The notes under the pieces were generated by a model, which saw nothing but the letters and a program-made list of their open reading frames with translations, did no database searches and had not been told where the DNA came from. This document shows, in pieces, positions 50,219 to 61,757 of a stretch of DNA of 64,000 bases. A program made the translations under genes and the position numbers. The stretch's first letter is position 1; each line of letters begins with the position of its first letter. Source of the DNA: Rallus limicola (lineage: Eukaryota > Chordata > Aves > Gruiformes > Rallidae); assembly GCA_022605955.1 (NCBI GenBank), contig JAKCOZ010000039.1:248001-312000 (forward strand), read 5' to 3'.

Positions 50219-50945
50219 CATAGAATCATAGAATGCTCTGTGTTGGAAGGGACCCCAAGGATCATATAGTTCCAACCCCCCTGCAACAGGCAGGGCCTGT
50301 GCAAGGTTGCTCAGGGCCCTATCCAACCAGGCCTTGAACAACTCCAGGGATGGGGCATCCACCACCTCCCTGGGCAGCATGTTCCAGCACCTCACCACTC
50401 TCTTTGAAAAACTTCCCCCTAATATCTAATCTAAACAACCCCTCCTTTAGCTTTATTCTGTTCCCCCTTGTCCTGCCATTGTCTACCCTTTTAAAAAGTT
50501 GATTCCCCTCCTGTTTCTATGCTCCCTTCAGGCACTGGAAGGCTGCAATGAGGTCCCCCTGCAGCCTTCTCTTCTCCAGGCTGAACAAGCCCAGCTCCTT
50601 CAGCCTCTTTTTATAGGGGATGTGTTCCAGCCCTCTAATCATCTTTGTGGCCCTCCTCTGAACCCTCTCCAACAGTTCTACATCTTTCTTGTATTTCGGG
50701 CCCCAGCTCTGGACAGAGTACTCCAGATGGGGACTCAGAATGACAGAGTAGAGAGGGACAATCACCTTCCTGTCCCTGCTGGTCACTCCTCTCCTGATGG
50801 AGCCCAGGATCCCATTGGCCTTCCAAGCTGCAAGAGCACACTGCTGGCTCATGTTAAGATTCTCATCCACCATGACACCCGGGTCCTTCTCAGCAGGGCT
50901 ACTCTCAAGGAGCTCTTCTCCCATTCTGTATGTATGTCTGGGATT
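50219..50945 (-). mobile_element. CR1 LINE, well-preserved 3' end on the minus strand
   Basis: The plus strand begins with ATAGAATCATAGAATGCTCT (3' octamers reversed), then GGAAGGGACCCCAAGGATCA. It runs through the CR1 3' UTR and the C-terminal region of ORF2 to about 50945, where it is 5' truncated. The UTR text (for instance GTGCTGGAACATGCTGCCCA on the minus strand) closely matches the long copy at 8732-11100, so the two probably belong to the same subfamily. It looks among the less decayed copies here. Confidence 0.94.
50517..50924 (-). pseudogene. CR1 ORF2 remnant: intact C-terminal region
   Basis: A continuous 135-codon frame from [17 protein letters not shown] to QCLKGA and a stop, without frameshift. 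It includes [50 protein letters not shown] and [16 protein letters not shown]. This is the segment after the RT palm up to the natural ORF2 end. No catalytic RT motif is included because the copy is truncated upstream. It is therefore a relic despite the open frame. Confidence 0.9.
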
Positions 50946-51232
50946 AAATAAAGTGTGAAATAAGTGAAAGAAAAAAAATCGTATATAATGTGTTTGTTGA
51001 TCATAGAGTTATGGAAATATTTGTATTATTTTACACAGACATAGCTGAAAGCTCAAGCAACCTTTTTGAAGACTTTGACTAAGCAAAATATTACAGGTAG
51101 ATAAAATTGGAAAATTATGCTTCAAATATAAAGACTACTTCTTGTTTAGGAAGTGAATTAAGCATTTTATTGTTTGTCTCAGTAGCTTTCACTGTTATGC
51201 ATCAGTTGTACAATAACAGAAACTAGCAATTA
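50946..51232. other. AT-rich spacer between two CR1 copies
   Basis: About 290 bases of AT-rich sequence with nothing recognised. Confidence 0.6.
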
Positions 51233-51402
51233 CAGAATCACAGAATGGCAGGAGTTGAAACGGACTTTGAAAGATCCCCTAGTCCACACCTCCTGCCAGA
51301 GCAGGATCACTCAGAGTAGGTTGCAAAGAACAGAATCCATGTGGGTTTTGAATATTTCCAAAGAAGGAGACACCGCAAAGTCTGTTCCAGTGCTCTGCCA
51401 CA
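51233..51402 (-). mobile_element. CR1 LINE, short 3' fragment
   Basis: Plus-strand CAGAATCACAGAATGGCAGG, then GTTGAAACGGACTTTGAAAG and a CACCTCCTGCCAGAGCAGG block, match the reverse complement of a CR1 3' UTR up to the region read as GTTCCAGTGCTCTGCCAC. About 170 bases remain. The sequence differs from the neighbouring minus-strand copy, so it is a separate, probably older insertion. Confidence 0.88.
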
Positions 51403-54400
51403 ATTGCTAGAGAACAGGAAAATATTAGATTGATTTCAATAGTAGGTATGTATTCTGAACATAAAAAGTACTTATCATTACTCCTGTTCTTTCAGATATT
51501 AAAAAAAAAATAAGATTTTAGTAGAGCAAAAGTGTAAAATTTTTAATTGATCTCACCTAGCTACTAAGTCTGCAGCTGTACTGATTTTTATGTATAATGA
51601 AAATCACAAACTACTGGAAAATTTGTACAGAATGACTATGAAACTTACTTGTTGGACTGAGCTTTATTTGTAGTTGTTTAAGAAAACTTCACTGCTCTAA
51701 ATTTGGATTTTCATGAAAACAGGTTCTTTATCTCTGAATCTTCTTAAGCATGATTCTATAAATCCTTTAACAAATTCTTAAGTGTCTCTGTTTTCTAAAT
51801 AAAAAAAACAACAACAAAAAAAAAGGTTTGATATAACCATGTTCTTCTCCAGTGTCCAGTGCTTATATGTCATTAATATAACAGTTAAAATGTTGTTACC
51901 TTCCACATCACTGGACAACCATAAAGCAAACAAAAAGTAGCAGAGGTTGATGGGCTAAAGCAAAAAATTTCTAATAGCATGCTGTCTGGTAGAGTCTGAA
52001 ATGTACAGCACCCAGAAGTAATTTACACCAGAACGCAACAGTCTTGAGTTTAACTGCACATACATTTCTGAGCATACATTATTCTATCCATGAAGACATG
52101 GTAACATTCCACATAGAAAGGACTAGTAAGTCACAAAAAAATGTTTAATGTTTGAAGGAGCTAGATAGGTTTATGCTCTTCAAACATATGTTTTATATGC
52201 ATGTAAAGGTCTGCTTGAATTGTCTGTCCTCTATATTGCATTGCATACATATGAAAGAGTCGAAGAGGAGATCGCACTTTCTAAATCTATACTTAAAACT
52301 GAAGCTTTTTTAATCCAGTCTCTGACCATCTCTCCCCTGGGTTTTCAAATAGAACATCTGTTGAGAGGTTTTATTCTGATAATGCAGTGCTCTTCATGCT
52401 CTGGAAATATTAACTGCAGGTAACACCACTAAAACATTGTGTAAAGTTCAATTCTAACCCTGAAAAAAATCCCTCTTTAAAACACTTAAAAAAAAACTTT
52501 TACAGCAGAACATAATATAGTTCCTTCTTCAGTACCACCACTCACTGAAAGTAAAATCCTGCGGGATGAACACTTTGCTTAGAAAAGATAGGATCATGCT
52601 AATTACGTGTCAAAGAGCAAAATAAAAAGAATAAAGAAAGTGGAGTCATAATTTTGAGTCAATATAAAATTTATATTGTATTATCTCAGGTTGAAAGCCC
52701 ACTTGGAATGACTAGGGTCATGGTAAACACATTCAGACAGTTTTCCTTTAGCTTTAGTAACTGCAGTAAACATTCTAACTCACTCGAGTACAGCTGTTCC
52801 ATGTATTAGCTGAGTTACACTGCCACAGTTATTGAAAGTTAATTTTAGAAACTGACCTACAAATAGACAAGTGATAATAACTGCATCTTATTTTCCTATG
52901 AGGTATATAACAGTATTTGTGTGAGTGAATTGCCCATTAGTAGTCTCGACATGCTAGTTTTGACTTAATGTAAACAAGATAGCCTCTTAATTATAATTTA
53001 TCTAACTGCACTGAATGTACCATAAATTAATGTGCTGCATTTAACAAATGGTATCAAAACTAATAATGAATAAAGGATTTGATGCTGGTAAGAATTCAAG
53101 AATATTATTTCTACATCTTTTGAAAACTAGAAATTGTTACAACTGTATTTTGAATGAGAACTTTATCAAAACTAAACATTAAATTTATTAAGTGCCCCTA
53201 ACGTGTATATATATAACTGAGTTTGGTTTTTTTTTTTCATGGAAGGATTAATTAATTTATTTTTATGTATTTTTTCTTCTCTTAAAGGATATGAAATTCA
53301 TATAGCAGGTTCTACATTAATATATTTTGGTATGTTTAAATTGTATAAAAAATGCTTAATGTACAGGATCCTCCTGTGTCATTCTTATTTACAAAAAGAA
53401 GATTTTTTGCTACATTGATGGTTTTGTCTACTTCTTCACAAATAAAACATATTTGTGTTTGTGCCTCTTGCTTTTTTTTTTTTTTTTTTTTTTTTTCAAG
53501 AAGGAGTGTATATTACTCATTTATAGATTAGGTATTTGGTCCAAAATTTTGGAGGGGCTTTCCCTAATTGAAATTGGTACAACCTCTAAAGCCCTCTCCA
53601 AAACAGAGAAGGGCACTTATATCAGGACATATTTCTGAAAAATAATTATTACAAACAGATTTCAGTTGCCTACAAATAATTCTGTGTTGCCAAATTTATT
53701 ATTCTACCTGACCTCTAATTTGAGTTATCATGGTTCTTCTGAAGATCATGCTGTACCTGTTAAACCTATGCAATTATCTCATGTCTCCAAGAGAATCATA
53801 AATGGCACTAGTTCCTATATAATTATTCAAGTGATGATTCTAGTCATTGCTCAGCAGGGTCACTAGAAGGCAGGATTTAGTATCTGAAGGGTAGGGAGCT
53901 AGGGTCATTTTAGATGCTGTGGGATAGCTGAGATATGGACTTAGACTAGGTAGATACAATACGCATCTTGCAGGATAAACAGGGTCAGCTGGTGTATCAA
54001 CTGGAGGCCAGTTATTGCATTCTAGAACATCTTAAATGGCACCAGATGCCCATGCTCAGCAGCTATAATGGCAGATTAGATTAGGTTAGATAACCAACTA
54101 TCATTGATATTGCAGACAAGTTTACCTTCCTGACTCTAGGACTGGGTCCTATACTTTGCCTAATAATAGGTTATTTATATGTAACATAAGGTAGAGTTGT
54201 AATCATCTCTGAAACCTTTCTTAGCTGGTTAATTTGCATTAAGGTCATATGGAAAGCTAGGTTTCCTCAATTCAATTTTAGTTTCAGGAACTTAGCACCC
54301 TGAGTGGAGTACTGAAAACCAGTAGTCATCCAATTGAGAAGAAATTTTAGAATATCACAGTTCTCTGTAGTTGTGGACAGCCACATTGTTTGTATTTTCT

Positions 54401-54454
54401 GAAAAGAGCAAGCAAGTGCTCATTACTCAGTCTTTTTCATTGACCTGAGAACAT
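51403..54454. other. AT-rich stretch, no gene seen
   Basis: About 3 kb with no recognised repeat other than a T25 run at 53472-53496. Open frames are below 70 codons. Confidence 0.55.
53472..53496. repeat. Poly-T run (25 T)
   Basis: Twenty-five consecutive T. Confidence 0.9.
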
Positions 54455-54502
54455 ACAGATCTTATCTTCATAAGTGATCTGGATGATGGGATCAAATGCA
54501 CC

Positions 54503-54865
54503 TTGATGAAGTTTGCCGATTCTACCAAATTGAGGGGGGAAGTAGACACTTTGGAAGTGAGAGTCACCCATCAGAAGACCCGGGTAGGCTGGAAGACTGA
54601 GCTAACAAGAAGCTCATACAGTTCAACAAGGACAAGTGTAAGTAACATCTTGCACCTAGGAAAACTGAGCCCAGGAGTGCATGACAGTCTGGGATCTACC
54701 TGCATGGGGAGCAGCTCTGTAGAAAGGGACCTGGCAGTCCTGGTGGACAACAAGCCCAAGATAAGTGAACAGTGTGCTGTTGCAGCAAAGAAAGACAACA
54801 GGTTGTGGGTTGCATCAACGAGGGTATCACCAACAGAGATAAAGTCATCATCACACTCTACTTAG
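54503..54865 (+). pseudogene. CR1 ORF2 remnant: motif C and following region
   Basis: A 120-codon open stretch starting with MMKFADSTKL, where motif C reads FADS (residues 4-7) in place of FADD. It continues with LHLGKLSPG, ERDLAVLVDNKP and the QCAVAAKK block. Frameshifts are apparent because some expected segments are scrambled (residues 18-45). The RT active site is damaged. Confidence 0.85.
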
Positions 54866-54890
54866 TGCTTGTCAGGCCACACCTTAAATA

Positions 54891-55187
54891 TTGTGTTCAG
54901 TTTTGGTCCCTGCTATGCAAAAAAATATGGACAGGCTGAAGAGGGTCCAGAGGAGGATCACCAGGGTGACCAAAGGACTGGGAAGCCTCCTACATGAGGA
55001 AAGACTGAGAGAACTTTTGTTTTGTTTGTTCAGTCTTGAGAAAAGAATCTTTAGGGGAGACATCATCACCATATTCCAGTACTTAAAGGGTGGCTACCAA
55101 GAAGATGGAGACTTCATTTTCACAAGGAGTCACATGGATAAGACAAGGGGTAATGGGTACAGTTACTCCCAGGGAGATTCTAATTGA
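54891..55187 (+). pseudogene. CR1 ORF2 remnant: C-terminal region
   Basis: A 98-codon open stretch in another frame with DRLKRVQRRITRVTKGLGSL, HEERLRELL, SLEKRIFRGDIITIFQYLKG and a short 3' UTR-derived tail. It continues the copy whose motif C lies at 54503. An indel separates the two frames. Confidence 0.85.
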
Positions 55188-55365
55188 AACCAAGAGGAAA
55201 ATTTTCACTCTTGAGAACAACCAGCCATTGGAGTAATTGCCCAGGACACTTTTAAGGTTATCTGGACAGGGATCTGAAGCATCTTGAACAGCCTGTGCTT
55301 TTGCCAAGACAGGTTGGACCAGATGATCCTGGAGGTCCATTCCAACTTGGTATTCCATGATGGAT

Positions 55366-58300
55366 TTAGTGAGAAATCACTTCATGGATACTAACTACCA
55401 TTCAGTCATAGGTCTGTCATAGCCCTCTAAGAATAGAAAGAGAATCATGTTGTGATTAAACCACATTTAACCTCTAACTTTCTCCCTTTCTTTATCAAAA
55501 CACTGATATTACTGTAATTAGCATAATATATTGTGTAGGATAGTTACGACTATATTTGAATTAATGCTTTAAGATGGTTAAAGTTCTCGGATTTAAGAAA
55601 AAGCCCACATCTAACACCGAGTTTATATGAAAACAAAACTAAGAAAATCTTTGGAAACAATAAAAAAGAGAACTTTTTTTTTTTTTTTCCCAGCACAAGG
55701 AAAACCTGGGAAATAAAAAAAATAGCCAACCATTTTCTTGAAAGCAAAGGAAAGTTTCTATACGTTTCCAGAACTACCCTTCAATCCACTTTTGTAATTT
55801 AGATTTAGTCCTAACAAATTTTAGAACATGCTAGAGTTTGGTAGGCAAAAGTAAAGATTTTTTTCCTTAATATTATCACAATAACTACTATCACAGAGAT
55901 CAAACTTCTAAAATTAATATTATATTTTTACTAATTTCTTCTGTTTTCATAAGGCTGCTTTGCCTGCTCCCAGTAAATCTTTTGCTCTTCTCTCAGTAAA
56001 TCAGTTCTCAGTTATGATAAATTGATGTATGCCTAACTACAAGATTTTACCATAAGTGACCCATCTATCACCTTTTTAAGCCTATTTCACATAATTTAAA
56101 AATAGAAGATGGAACAGAATGAAAAAATATGCATGGCATCAGGATTCCATGTCTGTCAGACTGCTTCTTCAACAGGAATTTGTATTTTGGGGAAACCAAA
56201 TTAAATCTCTATATATCTCATTTGTAAACAGAAAGTATTTGCTCTCAAACAATGAAATGTGGATTGCCAGAAGCAGGCATCAGGATGTTATTGAAAAATT
56301 CCCAGCAGAGCTAAGGTTTCACTCAGAGGCTTACTCCTCAAAGCAGTCACTATAATTCCAAGATCCGCTTGTGACAAGCTAAAGAAAGTTAAATGGTTTC
56401 TGAAGTCTCAATTATAATATAAACAAAATGTGGGGGAAAAAAAGAAAAAACCAGACAATCAAAACAAATATGACTTAAGGAATTGTCAAAAAGTGTTCCT
56501 ACTAGCTGTTGAAGTACAGTTACATAAAATAAAACAAAATGAGGGAAATCACTATTTTATAACTCTGATTCAACTCCTCTCAAATAATTTGAAATAATGG
56601 TAAACTGTATTACCATGAGTGAAATAAAAAGAACTCATATTTAAGCATAAGAGGTAATAATTCCTCTAAGACATAAAGTGAATTACAATAAATATACTTG
56701 GACATCATAATATAGTCAATTATGCTAAAAAATTCCCAGGCCGTATTCTGTAGTCTTTCTCCACAGGTGAGTAAGAGAAGAGGTAGAAGTAAATGCCTCC
56801 TTCAATCTACTGTGAAGTTGAGTCTGAAGCCATTTCTGCTCTTACTCAGTATGATACAAGTAACTGTTAAAGGAAGCAGAGTTCTGCCCAGCATAAGTTA
56901 CCAACTAATCGTGAGAAAGTTTAGCCTGTTTTGGATGTATTTTATTTTAAATTTTAACTAATACTGAAATATTGCAGATCAGACCTTCAAGAAAAAGATT
57001 AGTAGCTCTCTGAAATTAGAAACTCTTAAAAATACCAGTTTTTTCTATGGGTGAAGAGCTGTTTGTCAAGAAAGATGTAGCAGTCAGCTGGATTTTAAAA
57101 AAGCAGAACTTCAAATCCCTCACACACTAACTAGATCTAAAGACCTTAACTTGTGTAGGGTTCTCAATCCTCTTATAAAATACAGGCTTTCCTGTATTAT
57201 GGTTTTAAATACAGTATCTACAAGGAAAGGTTCATACAAGAATTATTTACCCTGCATCTTCTCTTCTTTGGCACTTGTCTCTTTAAGTAATAGAACTATA
57301 ATAGAACTGGACACTCATAGAATTTTTGAGGTTGGAAGGGGTCTCTGGAAAGCACATGCACAAGACCTGAATAGGACTGTGTTACTTGTTAAGAGAAGGG
57401 AAGAGACATTCCCATTTTTCCATGGGGTTACTATTACACCTGATCTAAAGAAAATAACATCTTAGGGGGATTGTCTTAAATATTACTCCTCTAGATTCTT
57501 TCAGTATCAGGGCTATGGAGAGATGTTTCCTTGCATTTGGGGTTTCCAGCCACCTTTTTATAGGCATCAAAGATTTAAGGAATAGTTTATAGGAGATAGG
57601 AATAGCAAAAGACTTGATGCATTGAGGAAGAATCCAACTTTCTCTCATCAGTTTTAGGTGTTCAGCTGTAATAGCCTCAACTACAACCTATGTGGATGAG
57701 TGGGGCTTGCTCACGACTGCCTGAAGATGATTCCATTTTGATAACATAAATATTCAATCAGCTTGAGGAAATGAGCAAACATGATTCTGTACCATAGCAG
57801 ATACCATAGGATAAGGAAAATTCTGTTCCATTAACTTCACAAACCTTTCAGAATAAGAAATAATGGGACAGCAGGAACGAAAACTAATTGACCTTCCAAT
57901 TTAAATTAATGTTGTAACCACTAGGTACTGTTCAATCTTGCTTCCTCTCTGACTAAACAGATATGTGAAGATTCATTGCAAAGATGGAGCAGCTCCTGTC
58001 AGGCTCTAAAACGTCCAGACAATGCACATTTTGTGAACCATAGTTGTGGAAAATCACATAGATGATGAGTATCTATAAGATCAGTGTTCTCAGGATGTAA
58101 GTGGGTGTGCTTATTCAGCCTTGCAGAGTTTGCAGCCATCTTCAGTGGGTTGACAAAGAAACAGACCAATAATATAAAGAAAAGTAATAATACTCAATAC
58201 TTTTTAATAATAATTAAAGAAAATAAAACCATGCAAGACAATTTCTAAACTACTAGCTGTAGCCGGGGCTGGGAATCATAGATGTAGCTTCTGTTTCCAG

Positions 58301-58407
58301 CTCTGTTATTGGATTACTGATTGACTTTGGATTTGGACCAACTGAATTTCTGCTTTCATATTCACTTTCTGGTTATTTAAATGGAAATGGACGGCTGTTA
58401 TCAGTCA
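55366..58407. other. AT-rich stretch with one CR1 scrap, no gene seen
   Basis: About 3 kb of AT-rich sequence. Apart from a T-run near 55675-55688 and the CR1 scrap at 57313-57355, nothing is recognised. Open frames up to 104 codons (57151-57465) run through that scrap and have no motif. Confidence 0.5.
57313..57355 (-). mobile_element. CR1 LINE, minimal 3' scrap
   Basis: ACTCATAGAATTTTTGAGGT followed by TGGAAGGGGTCTCTGGAA matches the last about 40 bases of a CR1 on the reverse strand. It is too short to assign a subfamily. Confidence 0.65.
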
Positions 58408-58922
58408 AAATATGGATGAATATGAGCCAGCAGTGTGCCCAGGTGGCCAACAAGGCCAACAGCATCCTGGCTTATATCAGAAACAGTGTGGCCAGGAGGA
58501 CTAGGGAAGTGATCATCCCCTGTGCTTGGCACCAGTGATGCCACTCCTCAAATACCGAGTTCATTTTTTGAGACAGTCACTGCTGGAGCACATCCAAAGA
58601 AGGGCAATGAAGATGGTGAAGGACCTAGAGCACAAGTCTTATGAAGAGTGGTTAAGAGAACTGGGGTTTTCTAGTCTGAAGAAAAGGAGACTCAGGGGAG
58701 ACCTTATCACTCTCTATGACTACCTGAAAGGAAGTTATAGCCAGGTGGGTGTGGTTCTCTTCTCCCAAGTAAAAAGTAATTAAAAAAAGAGGAATTGGCC
58801 TCAAGTTGTGCCAAGGGAGATTTAGATTGGATATTAGGAAAAAATTATTCACTGAAAGGATTATCAGGCATGGGAATTGGCTGCCCAGGGAAATGGCTGA
58901 TTGTGTTTCTATGATTCTATTT
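58408..58922 (+). mobile_element. CR1 LINE, 5' truncated copy
   Basis: It starts in the ORF2 C-terminal region (reads [20 protein letters not shown], 58417-58476). It passes LLEHIQRRAMKMVKDLEHKS and SLKKRRLRGDLITLYDYLKG (58577-58737), then the 3' UTR with GGCTGCCCAGGGAAATGGCT (58879-58898). It ends in TTCTATGATTCTATTT. The 3' UTR is shortened just before the end (AATGGCTGA runs into TTGTGTTTCTATGATTC), pointing to an internal deletion. Confidence 0.9.
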
Positions 58923-60307
58923 TAAAAGAACAAGCTTTGAACTACCTGTTTAGTAAGTTTTCTGTTTTCTATAAAAACAACATTTATGGAATTCTTACAG
59001 TTTTGGATGATATTATCTTTCATTTCCAATTTGTCGAGAAGTGCATGTGTATATCATTCACAATCATAATGATTGGCACAAATCAGAAGTTCCCACAAGT
59101 AAATGTGGTGGTACTAGAAGTACAGTAGCAAACTATAGAATAATTTGATTTAATATGTTAAATGCATTTTGATGTGTTAGAACCAAAGCACCAGAGACAT
59201 TTGTCTGTTAAAGCAGTGAAGAACTAATAGTCCACTCAGATGAGTAAAATAGTTCAGAGTCTTTCAATGTATCTGCAGACTGGAGGGCAAATTATCATCA
59301 CCTCATGATATTTAGTATTTGCAAGAATATAAAATATTACAAGTTTAAAACTCAGAAAAAAAAAGAAAGCAAAGTAAATTCTGAAAACAATGGCTGAATG
59401 AGAGGTTCTGATCTGAACTCCAGAGTAAGAAAGTCATTGTATATTGAATATTTTTTTAAATTTTATTTTTGTGTATTATTATTTAGTGTTATTTCCTGTC
59501 TGTGTTTGGGTATTAAACAAGAGCTTTTTCCATTACTATCTAGAACATAAATTGTTCTTTACCTTTGAAAGCATAAACAAGTTAATGCCAGAAAAGTCAA
59601 TTGCTTTTGACATCTGTACAATCATGTAACTAAGGGACACTCTGCTTTTTAACTTGAAAGTATCAATAAGAATTTTGTGCACCAATAGCTTATTCATGTA
59701 CTTGATTGTAAAAGTTTTACATATAAATGTCCCCACAAATTTTCAGATGGAAAATTCAATACTTCTTTCAGAAAAAATACAACAAAACACAATATGGAAA
59801 TCATATTGTCTTGCATTATTGTGATCCTAACTATGAATCACTCCATTTAATTTTAAGATATTACCTTTTTACTTCAGACAAAGCAAGTTCCTTGGGACAA
59901 AGATTTTTCAGGACATCACATAATGGCTACTAATTAGGTACTGTGAGTTTCAGCTTACAAATACAGAATTTCAAGAGATGGGAGAAGCTAGACTTGTAGG
60001 TCTCTTGAAAAACTCAGATCTAGATGTTAAAGCAATTCAGGCAAATATGAATTATTGTAGTACTCTGGTTAAACTATTTCAACACCTAAAAATAGAAATT
60101 TGTTATTAAAAGACTAATGAAATGAATTCTAGACTCAATCATTTCTACTTAATGATGTATTTTATTGTTTTCCTTATTTCACTGCCATCTTCATTAAAAA
60201 AAAAAAAAGTCAAGAAAATCTTGCTGGACTCCTTTCTTTTTTGAGGACTACTACATAACTATTAGGAACAGCTTGTTATCTAACTGTTTTGATGTATGCA
60301 TCATAAC

Positions 60308-60345
<38 letters not shown>

Positions 60346-60992
60346 AAATATACCCACAAGCATGGAGTTCACTTGAAAGTAGTCCCTGTAATTTTGACCC
60401 TAAAAGACTCCACAATGTTGAAAGCCTATCACTGCATACCATTTCTTTTTTTGCAGCTTGTGATTTTGTAGCAAGCTCAAAGGACAATCTATTGCTACAG
60501 CCTTAACTAGTATAACTGAGTCTGGTGGTGCTGGATTCTGTATTGTTTGGAGCTGAATACTTCAGCTACTGTAAATTGATCTTCCCAGGCAATTTTTTTC
60601 TCATATGGAAATGCTTCAGGGTCTTTCTTTTCTTCTTGATTTTCAGGCTGCTACATATACATGACACGTTTTTTATGTACTTTCAAGATATATTCCCTCT
60701 CACATAGCACCAAAAGCAAGCAACTTCACAGTTTATCTGTCATCATTGAGATTATTTTCTTTTGTCCATTTCCAAAAACCAAAATTAAATAAATATGTTG
60801 TGGTTACTTTATTTATTTTGGGAAACAAGCGATGCCTAATCAAGTGAATTATTACCAAATACTGATTTTTGTTTTCCTGAAATACTAATTTTATTTTTTT
60901 TTTTATGTGATCATGGTCTTTAAAATTAACATTCTTGAAAAATTTACCTATAATACGTAATTACATCATAGAGCATTATTAAGAGTTATTAC
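58923..60992. other. AT-rich stretch, no gene seen
   Basis: About 2 kb with a striking A34 run at 60309-60342, smaller A and T runs and no recognised gene or transposon. Confidence 0.55.
60309..60342. repeat. Poly-A run (34 A)
   Basis: The longest homopolymer in the window: 34 consecutive A. The upstream sequence shows no retrogene or LINE with a poly(A) tail. Confidence 0.92.
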
Positions 60993-61462
60993 AAAATAAT
61001 CCTCCTCCAGAGGAGGACCACAGAGATGATCAGAGGGCTAGAGCACCCCTCCTATGAAGGCAGGCTGAGAGTTGAGCTTTTTCAGCCTGCAGAAGAGAAG
61101 ACTCTGGGAAGATTTTATTGTAGCTTTCCAGTACCTAAAGAAAGCCGAGAAGAAAGCTGGAATGGGGACTGTTTACAAGGCCAGATAGTGACTGGACAAG
61201 GGGTAATGGATTTAAACTGAAGGAGGGAAGAATTAGAGGAGATATTAGGAAAAATATTCTTCACCATGAGAGGATGGTGAGGCACTGGAAGAGCTTACTC
61301 AGAGCAATTGTGGATACCCCCTACCTTCAGGTATTCAAGGCCAGGTTGGATGGGACTTTGCACAACCAACCTGGTGTACTGGAGGGTGTCCTTGCCCATA
61401 GCAGGGGGTTGGAAATAGATGACTTTTAAGGTCCACTCTAATCTAAAGCATTCTATCATTCT
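60993..61462 (+). mobile_element. CR1 LINE, first of two tandem 3' ends
   Basis: It begins in the ORF2 C-terminal region (CCAGAGGAGGACCACAGAGA, reading RRTTEMIRGLEHPSYE in part). It runs through the 3' UTR, including GATGGGACTTTGCACAACC, and ends in ATTCTATCATTCTATGG, the terminal octamers. 5' truncated. The start lies within a few bases of AATAATCCTCC. Confidence 0.9.
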
Positions 61463-61477
61463 ATGGTAGATAGATAT

Positions 61478-61757
61478 CTGGCTGATAGGATAAGAAGAAA
61501 TGGAACTAAGCTGTGTCAGGGGAAGTTTAGGTTGGAAATGGGTAAAAGTTTTTCACTGAAGATGATTGGTCACTGGAACAGTCTCCCCAGGGAAATGATC
61601 ACAGCACAAAGCCTGTCAGAACTCAAGGAACATCTGGACAGAACTCTTAGTCATATGGTTTAGTTTTCTGTAATCCTGTGAATAGTCAGGATTTGAACTT
61701 AATGATTCTTATGGTTCCCTTCCATTTTGAGATAATCTATGATTCTATGATATATAT
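61478..61757 (+). mobile_element. CR1 LINE, second tandem 3' end
   Basis: Directly after the previous copy, the text re-enters the CR1 3' UTR (GATAGGATAAGAAGAAATGG, then GGAAGTTTAGGTTGGAAATG). It ends with ATCTATGATTCTATGAT. The UTR wording differs from the preceding copy, so this is a separate insertion of another subfamily rather than a local duplication. Confidence 0.88.

Larger units (their letters stand above)
54455..55365 (+). mobile_element. CR1 LINE, 5' truncated copy
   Basis: It enters CR1 just before RT motif C (ISDLDDGIKC-like reading, 54470-54500). It continues through the C-terminal ORF2 region and 3' UTR (ACCAGATGATCCTGGAGGTC near 55318) to a degenerate end GGTATTCCATGATGG at about 55352-55366. 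Only one weak octamer is visible. Divergence and the changed wording of the 3' UTR suggest an old copy of a different subfamily from the ones at 8.7 and 50.2 kb. Confidence 0.9.

Noticed and set aside
50499..50951. Plus-strand open frame of 150 codons
   Set aside because: It is the antisense of the minus-strand CR1 ORF2 C-terminal region, which explains the bases better.
59964..60006. Possible degraded CR1 3' end (ACAGAATTTCAAGAGATGGG)
   Set aside because: Only a loose resemblance, with no GGAAGGGACC block or flanking octamers.
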